Below, in pieces: positions 56,456 to 64,000 of a DNA stretch of 64,000 bases; position 1 is the first letter of the stretch, and each line of letters opens with the position of its first letter. Source of the DNA: Heligmosomoides polygyrus polygyrus. Taxonomy: Eukaryota > Nematoda > Chromadorea > Rhabditida > Heligmosomidae. A model generated the notes under the pieces. The model saw nothing but the letters and a program-made list of their open reading frames with translations, did no database searches and was not told the origin of the DNA. A program made the position numbers and the translations under genes. The stretch lies in contig OX377206.1 of NCBI GenBank assembly GCA_947396885.1, positions 83,325,960 to 83,389,959 of the forward strand, read 5' to 3'.

Positions 56456-56525
56456 AGTTGGAGTTAAACACCGTTCGGAATTGCTCCTTCGACATACTTC
56501 AATAAGCCCTTCAAGAACAGAAATA

Positions 56526-57312
56526 TTAGGTTGTCCCATAACTCCCCGCCGTTTTTTTTTTCAACGATTTACTGCAGATTTTGCCGGCGGTCTCTTGCAT
56601 AGCGCTGCATACCTTTTGAAAGAGAACGATTTGCTCTATACCGAAACTCCGGTTCTGTGGTTGGACTTTTTTGCTTGGTGTTATATGTCGTTTGGAAGAG
56701 GATGTTTTTCTCAGTAAGAATTTGTGTCGCGTTTATTGGCTCACGCTGATTTCTGTCGAATATCAACTACTGAAGAAGGAGAAGGAGTTGTTGGCGAAGA
56801 CGATTTTTCTCTTTTTGGCATTTTGTTGATATTCAATAGAAAATAAACGCGACACATATTCTTATAGAGCAAGTCATTTTCTTGCGAATGACATATAACA
56901 TCAAACCAAAAAGTCCAACCACAGAGCAGGAGTTGTCGGCAAAAATAACCATTCTCCTTCGGACGTCCCAATTTGATGACCTAAAGTCAATAAAGGAAAA
57001 CGAGCAAATAGCAGTAACACATTTTCTTGTAGTACAGAACATTGTCTTCCGAACGCTATAAAAAACTGGGCAAAAAATTACAAACCTAAGCGGAGAGAAC
57101 AAGTGCGCAAATGGCTACTTTTTCACTTTTTCACTTTCCACTTCAACGACCTAAAAATTGACAAAATTCATAATGAAAAAAGAAATGCAATACAAGTTCT
57201 GATAGAGCAAATCATTCTCTTTCGAAAGCTATGCAGCGCTATGCAAGAGACCGCCGGCGAAATCTGCAGTGAATCGTTGAAAAAAACGGCGGGGACTTAT
57301 GGGACAACCTAA
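56526..57312. mobile_element. Mariner-type MITE with nested inverted repeats
   Basis: Ends TTAGGTTGTCCCATAACTCC and its near-complement, with TA outside (56524-56525, 57313-57314). Outer arms extend about 115 bp. A second inverted pair (about 56630-56735 versus 56845-56935, including TGTCGCGTTTAT) is nested inside. No transposase. Confidence 0.85.
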
Positions 57313-57349
57313 TATAAGGTTAACTTCTTCGTCGGTCAGTTGTTTTTGA

Positions 57350-57597
57350 GATTCGACACGCATTCTACGTCTACGGATGTCGTGGAGGCAATTTGAATGC
57401 GTATTTGGCCTAAACAATGACTTGCGCTGGCCATTCGATTAACAGGCCACTGCTTTATCCTTCAAACGAAAATCTGGTAGCAGTTCACTGACCTCGCAAG
57501 GCTTGATTGTCCTGAACGGGACCCAAACCAATAGGTTTTGTTTGGGGTGCACGCGACAGCCTGCATCTCCTGCTGTGCTTCAATGCACACGTGGAAC
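57350..57597 (-). repeat. SINE-A copy 18, diverged
   Basis: Starts GACACGCATTCTACGTCTAC and ends with the head CACGCGACAGCCTGCATCTC. It begins about 35 bases from the MITE at 56526-57312. Confidence 0.7.
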
Positions 57598-57599
57598 TA

Positions 57600-58690
57600 T
57601 AATGTAGACAAATTTTTGTCCAATCCATGCGGTAAAGAAAGACGCTATAGTACTTAGCGGGCTGGTGCCGCTGCGAGATTGCACATGGAACAGCCACATA
57701 AAACGCTGTTTCTGTGAGCACAGACCTAGACATGTAACGGAACTCCGGGGTCTGGCCGACCTATCTTCCCCCTTTTAAGATACTTTGCAGTTGTGGTGGG
57801 CATCAGCCTTAGTACCGAAGTAATTGTTTTCTTTCTTCTTTTACAGTGATACAGGACATAGACTTGTATATTCGACCGGCTGCTATCGATCGATTTTATC
57901 GATTTTTGCTCTGTGTTGGCCATTGGGAGTGGGAGTCGCGTGTATATGTCGGTTGTATGGCAGACTTCACAAAAGGGAGGCGGTGTAGATCGAATGGCTG
58001 TTATTTATCGAACGATTTTTGTTAAGTTTACCGTTTAATCAATTATCAATATGTTGGCTGGAGAATAGTTACATTCGCAAGTCCTTCGCAAATAAGAAAT
58101 ATCTGTTTCTACCACTTATTTGGATGATTCCCCAGAAAGAAAGAAACCGGCACTCACGGCTGGCCTATTCCTAGCTACCTGTAATACACTTTGTGGTCGC
58201 AAAATTGACAGTGTGATATTTCACGTTTTTAGAGGAGCAGGCTAGATTTGCTACAGGTTTACAGATAATACTTCGTCGTCGGTCCGCCATTAGCTGCCAT
58301 TAGGCGAAAGCTTGTTCACTGAAAGTTCTTTAACATTCAGTCACCCACCAGTTCCAAAAATGATCACTTTGAAGTGACCCAGAAGCTTGCAGTGGTTCAA
58401 GCAGATTGCTCCCCTTCAAATGTCTTGTAAACCTTTCGTTTGTTCCTCATGAGTAGCGCCTTACAACCCACACGTACTCCTTTGGAAAAAATTCGTATTT
58501 CAGTAAACAACGGAATTAGATCCTTCCATGTGTCCTTTAGTCTCACTAACTATGTGTAAGTTCTCCACCTCATTTTTACAATGTAGAAGGGGTTTATGAG
58601 AAACCTGTCGATAAAAACCTCCTGCTTAACTAGGAAGGAATCCGTTATGTGCTGCTTCCATTTTTCATACAGGCTGTTGTCTATCGTGTC
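57600..58690. other. No recognisable gene
   Basis: No splice-consistent exon or known repeat. The minus-strand frame at 57726-57923 is short and unremarkable. Confidence 0.35.
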
Positions 58691-58707
58691 TATCAGGCAG
58701 CCTGATT

Positions 58708-58985
58708 TTTCATTCGAATTCGAATATTCGAATCGAATATTCGAATTCGAATATTCAAAAAATCGCGTTTTTCGAATGTATTCGAATTCGAACGTTCAAA
58801 AAATCGCGTTTTTCGAATGTATTCAAATTCGAATATTCAAAAAATCGCATTTTTCGAATGTATTCGAATTCGAATATTCAGAAAAACCACGTTTTTCGAA
58901 TACATTCGATTTCGAATGCTCGAAAATTTGCGGTATTCGAAACCATTCGAATATTCGAAATTTTTGCGAGAGCATAAGTATAATA
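58708..58985. repeat. TTCGAAT-rich self-complementary minisatellite, copy 2
   Basis: Same 42-bp type units as copy 1, from CATTCGAATTCGAATATTCG to GAGAGCATAAGTATAATAAG. The right edge resembles the inverted left edge of copy 1. Confidence 0.85.
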
Positions 58986-59019
58986 AGGACTGGCTACCCG
59001 GTCGTGGAATGAAAAGCTA

Positions 59020-60290
59020 GGCAAAGGTAGGACAGCTCAGACCTTTGAAACCCCTAATGCTTTTGATAGAAGCTAATATAAATATAATACAATCTAATAT
59101 AAGACAATCTAAATCATCCTTTTTGTGGACAAACATTCAATATCCGAACGTGCTTTGCGGCTGCTTCGATGCCTGTTTTCCATCGGTCGACGACGGCGTG
59201 ATGTTCTCTGCTTCAGCAAATACTGTATCTAGAACGAAGACGAGGTCCAGTTTCGTCGTCAGCGAAGAGTCGCCCTCCAACTACGCGCTACCACTATTCT
59301 CATGCGTATGACCGTAGCCTTTAACGTGTTTCTGACGCCGTGAAAGGAAGTAGTTCTTTTGCTTTGTTTCCGTTTTGTCGGAGTGAAATTCTCTGTACCA
59401 TCCTCGGCCTTAAGCTCTCTTGACCTATCATCACCAATCCGCGTCTATTAGTGCTACATTGTTCAGGAGAGAAAAATATTTCAGCCGATTTCCTTTTCAA
59501 GCAGAAAGGCAGCCCAACGCTCTCCTATTCCAGAACACAGGAAATCATCAGCTCCAAGGAACGATATCGCCTTTGTCCTACTAGTGATGTTGTTGAAGAG
59601 ACCAAGGTTATGGCAGAGCTTGGTGGCGACGACAATCTGCAACATAGCATGTACATTCAGTCTTTCTTCTAGCCATTTCATACATCCAAATCATCACTTT
59701 CAGACAGCTGTTCTCCATTCGATATGGAGAGCCCACCAAGGATCGGTGTCCTACAAGGAATGGCTTCCACCTCAGGCATTGACTATCAACCGCCCGCCTC
59801 AATCGCACAAAGGGCAAGAGGCCATAAAACATCGGCACACAGAGATTGGAAACCGGAATCCATTGGTACTTTTACACTATCTATGTGAATGTAGTCAACA
59901 AAAGTGTAGTTGTAACGGAAGCAAGGTTCATAATTTGCTCAAAGTTATCTCCACACGAGCTCAAAGGGAACTTGGACCGATTTTACCTGGCCCGACAGCA
60001 TTTGGGCAGGTGAAATCGTGTTCATCATACCGTTCCAAAAATAGTGTTGCGTGTTTCAATTACGCTTCAGCAGGAGCCTAATTTAGAGGACTATCACTTT
60101 GCAAGTACAAAACTTCCGATTTACTACCCCAGTTTGCATATTTATTATGACAGACATACTCAAGGTCTAGCTACTGTTTCGTACTTTGCTCGACAATTAT
60201 TTGGGAATGGAACGATGCCCTTCTATTGTTTACATAAATATGTCACTCGAAACTTGGATACTGACCAGGGAAGTCTCTCAGGCGTATGTC
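59020..60290. other. No confident gene
   Basis: On the minus strand a frame ending near 59680 reads VEAIPCRTPILGGLSISNGE and an acidic tail, and another (59481-59681) has coding texture. Neither has a recognised domain or a clear chain. Confidence 0.3.
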
Positions 60291-60295
60291 TGAAC

Positions 60296-61795
60296 TGCGA
60301 AAACGAGTACCACTGTGAGATTCTCCACCCTTCAATTAGTAGGAAGGGATGTTCCGTTTTTGCAAAGTCCTTGTACTCAAGGAGCTAGGGACCCTCAAAG
60401 TTTACTATGGGATCGCTTGCACTCGCACGTAGGTTCGAACGGCAAAAACGAATACCACTATGCGATTCTCCACCCTTCAAATAGTGGGAAGGGATGTTCC
60501 ATTTTTGCAAAGTCCTTGAACCCGAGGAGCTAGGGGCCCCTGAAGCCCCAGTACTAGTACTGTATTGCACTGTCAGCATCTAACACGTAGGTGCGTGTAG
60601 CACGCGGAAATAAGGGAAATGTTGGAAGTCATCCAGGCAAGCAGATCAGTGGCTCAGCGGGGGTGACAGCCCTTCATAAGCAGAGGGTCGGATGTTCGAT
60701 TCCTTGAACTCGAAGTAATTTCTTTTGCATTTTTAGTGTTCATTCCTTGTTTGGTATCAATCACCTTCCCAACTTTTCCGAAGCATGTATTCCACTACAG
60801 GCTGAGAAGCACGTCTTCAGTGAGAGATTTTCATCAGCTGCTCCCTCTATATGCGACACTTTGTATTTCTTGCTGATTTTTGATAGGACCCTTGGCTACA
60901 TGGGAGAATGCATCTTCCCAACTAGATATGATTATAGCAATTAGAAGAGCATATGAAGGCACCAGTCCACAAGCCGAGAATGGCTGTCTGGTCAATCTAA
61001 TTTCATCTAGCATGTGTCCCACATGATCAGAGAAGGGCAGTCGATCTTCGTACAAATCCAGTTGTACCCCACTGCTCGTCGAAGGTGTACAATTACGCAC
61101 ACCGATGATGATGAGCAAGTAGCTACTGCAGTCCCGGCAGGTCAGCGAGCATAGGTCACCGTCATATTCTAACGTATCGTTAGACGGCGACACGTTGGCC
61201 TTGAAACTCCTCTAGTGAGCCGACCAATTAAAAGGTGTCAAATATAGGAAGGTTTTTATTGAAGATAGGGGTGCAAAGATGTCTTTCAAAAAGCTGATCA
61301 CGATGGTTCGCCGTGACATGTACGCTCCCTTGAGTATTCGATTGTCAAGGGTAAATCTGAAGCGGCACTATTAAACTTTTACGACCCTTGGCCCCTTGGT
61401 CGAGGTCGAGAAGGGGTAAAAAAAATTTAATCCAAACTTTGCCTAAAGGGGTTATCTGGGCACTAATCACGAATATGATATTCATTGTTTGAAATTTCAT
61501 ACGGAAGTAGGTTCGTGTTTAGGTGGTCCCATAGTAAATCTTGAGGGCCCATTGCTCCACGGGTTCAAGGACTTTGCAAAAATGGAATACCCTTTCCTGC
61601 TAATTGAAGGGTGGAGAATCTCCTAGTTGTATTCAATTTTGCCGTTCGAACATACGTGCGAGCGCAGGCGATCCCATAGTAAACTTTGAGGGCCCCTAGC
61701 TCCTTGGGTTCAAGGCCTTTGCAAAAAGGGATCATCCCTTCCTACTAGCTGAAATGTGGAGAATCTCACAGTTGTATTCGTTTTCTTTTTTTCCT
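60296..61795. repeat. Large inverted repeat with tandem duplicated arms
   Basis: Left arm (about 60299-60545) and right arm (about 61530-61790) are inverted copies. Each arm is itself two tandem units of about 150 bp (GAGATTCTCCACCCTTCAA, TTTTTGCAAAGTCCTTG, CTAGGGGCCC). Between them lie SINE-C copy 2 and a degenerate GATCACGAAT module near 61460. Confidence 0.7.
60545..60910 (+). repeat. SINE-C copy 2
   Basis: GTGGCTCAGCGGGGGTGACA (A-box-like) and GGATGTTCGATTCCTTG (B box), then TTTTTAGTGTTCATTCCTTG and TTTGGTATCAATCACC, matching 45925-46330. Confidence 0.6.
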
Positions 61796-62039
61796 AGTTG
61801 AAGATGGCGGGGCATCAGTAGAAAAGCGAAATCAGCGCAAACAGGGTGGCTTCTCCCTCCTTAGATATTGAATGGAAAGGTCCTGTCGGAATTCGATTCA
61901 GGATATCGCCTTCATAAAATCGTTCGCTCTAAATTTTGTTAATGTTTTCAAACAGACAGAGTGAAGTTCCACTAGGATAGATCAGAACGTCCATTTAAAT
62001 CAGGTTTTTCGCTAGAAAAAAGCTAAGCCGTTGCAGTGC

Positions 62040-62205
62040 CGTGGTTTTCAGCTGCGATGAAACTAATGTAGGACGGGATTCAACCTACAACCAGCTCCGG
62101 TGATGTAGTGGTGGATTCATTCTACCAGGTTAACAGAGATTTGGGTTCGAGTCCTGCCCATCGCTGAAGTTTTCATCGCAACTAGACCTCCTTGCAACAA
62201 TGCAC
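62040..62205 (+). repeat. tRNA-like SINE fragment
   Basis: GATGTAGTGGTGGATTCATT (A-box region) and TTTGGGTTCGAGTCCTGCCC (B box), followed by GTTTTCATCGCAACTAG, a diverged form of the SINE-B 3' segment. A minus-strand fragment of the same type lies at 62520-62580. Confidence 0.55.
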
Positions 62206-62582
62206 TCACCCACTTCCATCTCCATCTGTGGGTGACTGGCGATCCTTGTCGACACTCACCTGGAGTGTTGGTTGTTACGCAGTAATAGGACATCGGCTCT
62301 TTGCCCGACTTCCTTGAAAATGGATACCCTATTACCCGAAGAAAAAGAAGACGCTGAAATGTCAGCAAAGTGGAGCATGGCTGACAGCGTTGGCGAACAG
62401 CTCAAAGAAATATGCTGAAAAGAGTGTTACATTTTCTGGATTGACCCAAGTTAATGTTTATTGTATGCATTTAAGGAGATAAGGGGCACTGTTATAATGA
62501 TTTCCTGTAACGAGCAAAACATGCGCCAAGCGGGACTCCAACCCATACCCCTTACCGGGCAGGATGTACCCTCGTAAATAAA

Positions 62583-62873
62583 GATAAAGGATAAAGGAAG
62601 CGTTACTCAATTTCTTTTTGGTTGCGCCAGGCATTACACTTCCACGGGATGTGGGAGGGAATTTGAATGCATAATTGGCCATACAATGATATGCGGTGGA
62701 CAGCCGATGAAGAAGCCAGCGCTCTATCCTTCCCAGACAAGTCTGGTACCGATTCACCGACATCGGAGGGATGGAAGGCTTGGTTGGCCTGGGCGGGAAA
62801 TCCGAACCAGGAACCTGGTATCGGGTGCACGCGACAGCCGGCACCTCCTCCGACTGCGCTACACGCGCTCCCA
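62583..62873 (-). repeat. SINE-A copy 19, full length
   Basis: AGATAAAGGATAAAGGAAGCG at the tail side, CCAGACAAGTCTGGTACC, and the head ending CTGCGCTACACGCGCTC. Confidence 0.9.
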
Positions 62874-63129
62874 CCCTCTTAAATAGTACCATGATTTCCG
62901 ATAAATTACAAATGTACCTTTTCTATTAGCTAACATCGGGAATATTTGACCTTTCCGTCTTTTTACATCACAACTGTTATATTAAATTCATCTAAACGAT
63001 TTGATTTGCATAATAGAACGCTTGTTATCTAGAGAACGATTACCATGAATTCTTCAGAAGATGCGCAGATGCGAATTTCAAGACCTACCCTTGGCTGTTT
63101 CACGGTTTTGTACTATAGTTGTGCTGTCG

Positions 63130-63330
63130 AATTTTCTTCGAATATTCAAGTGGTTTCGAAATATAACAAATTCGATCACTCAAATTCGAATACATTGAAG
63201 AAACGTGATTTTCTGAATATTCGAACATTAATACATTCGAAAAACGCGATTTTTGAACATTCGAATTCGAATATTCAAATTCGAAAGAAAACCATTCGCA
63301 TGCCTATTCGAATAGATCATTCGAGCACAA
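63130..63330. repeat. TTCGAAT-rich minisatellite, copy 3 (inverted)
   Basis: Shorter array in opposite orientation, ending CCATTCGCATGCCTATTCG then ATTCGAGCACAAGTATA, the complement of the left edge of copy 1. Confidence 0.75.
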
Positions 63331-63581
63331 GTATATTTTGCAATTAGGACCGGAAGACCCTCCTTCGGCATTCTATATGCTTAGTGTTTGTTATGTAAAT
63401 GCTGTCGCTCGCGCATAGCGTACAAATCGATTTATGCCGAGCGATCGCCTGGCAACAGTCGATATGCATCCCTTGCCTCGGCGAGCAGTCACTTCTTTCG
63501 CTCCCGTTGAGGACTATGAACCATAGACGAGTCGCCGAAGACTGGAATGAACTCTGTATAGCTCCATACATAGTATTGCAG

Positions 63582-63818
63582 CGTTCGGAGCTTCATCGAC
63601 GTCGCCCATTACGGACGCATCCGAGCTTTCCTGCTCTGATTTCGATTCCGCATGTCGCTGGCGTAATGTAGATGGACTATTCGTGGATGAACTGGACTGG
63701 TTTCAGGTAAGCTCTGTGCACCCTGTTTGCAGACAGACTTCTCAAAGAATATTCTAGGGTACTGGAACAATCGATAGGCTTCGCATTCAATCTGCGACCG
63801 GTTCGGATCTTATTCCAG
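63582..63818 (+). CDS. MAM-domain-like protein, two exons; gene continues beyond the window
   Basis: Exon 63582-63706 lies between acceptor TAGTATTGCAG and donor CAG/GTAAGC and reads SELSCSDFDSACRWRNVDG followed by LDWFQ. Exon 63758-63818 lies between TATTCTAG and CCAG/GTGCTC and continues in phase with GTGTIDRLRIQSATGSDLIP. C-x-DFDS-x-C-RW-N and a later D-x-LDWF are the opening of a MAM domain, an extracellular adhesion module. The 5' exons are not clearly seen; a GC-rich stretch at 63400-63530 may be upstream sequence. The 3' part is outside the window. Confidence 0.55.
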
Positions 63819-64000
63819 GTGCTCATTTTCGTCGTAGTAACTAACTGCAACTAGGATGTTACAGTAAAGTCAAATATAGATAGATGCTTGAATTCTTGTA
63901 CATGTGGGGAATAAAAAATTTTATTTCATAATATTTGAACAGTAATGTAAAGATGCATCCGAAATAGATACCAATAGCGTCGGCCAACCGTTGTCAAGTT

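Overview
This window looks like nuclear DNA of a nematode, probably a clade V strongylid (hookworm-like). The reasons are T-rich acceptors ending in TTTCAG or TTTAAG, introns down to 59 bp, start codons placed 4-10 nt after an acceptor (as in spliced-leader trans-splicing), a DUF1679/CHK kinase-like gene of the kind expanded in Caenorhabditis and its relatives, and many mariner, IS630-like and tRNA-derived SINE copies. The species is inferred, not proven. Most long single-frame ORFs here belong to transposons or are chance. The real genes are made of short exons scattered between repeats.

Layout. 1-1632: end of a hAT element carrying an inserted foldback element. 2.5-3.1 kb: CR1-like LINE fragment. 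4.2-7.1 kb: cluster of inverted-repeat elements. 7.4-13.4 kb (+): multi-exon gene for a single-pass membrane protein that resembles a torsin-activating LAP1/LULL1 protein, with a LINE fragment, a 42-bp minisatellite and a purine-rich G-tract array in its introns. 14.8-15.5 kb: decayed mariner. 15962-19178: complete IS630-like transposon with an intact 340-aa DD34E transposase and long inverted repeats ending in 21-bp tandem arrays. 19.6-24.0 kb (-): candidate exons of small unrecognised genes, plus a 919-bp relative of the IS630-like element. 24-31 kb: dense SINEs and candidate exons of another minus-strand gene. 32.7-43.5 kb (-): complete ten-exon CHK-kinase-like (DUF1679) gene of 407 codons whose introns hold SINEs and a mariner. 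43.6-53.6 kb: mostly repeats, a second mariner and a CR1-like LINE end. 54-61.8 kb: TTCGAA-rich minisatellites, a mariner remnant, a 787-bp mariner MITE and an inverted duplicated repeat. From 63.58 kb to the right edge (+): exons that look like a MAM domain.

The three supported genes do not form an operon or pathway: a predicted small-molecule kinase, a nuclear-envelope/ER torsin cofactor candidate and an extracellular MAM-type protein. The strongest theme is mobile DNA: nested insertions with readable target duplications, tRNA-derived SINEs with a TTTATCC-repeat tail (about 19 copies of one family), and a short module (GATCACGAATCTGACATCCG) recurring in separate foldback elements. Frames and splice sites were read by eye; none was checked against RNA or a database.
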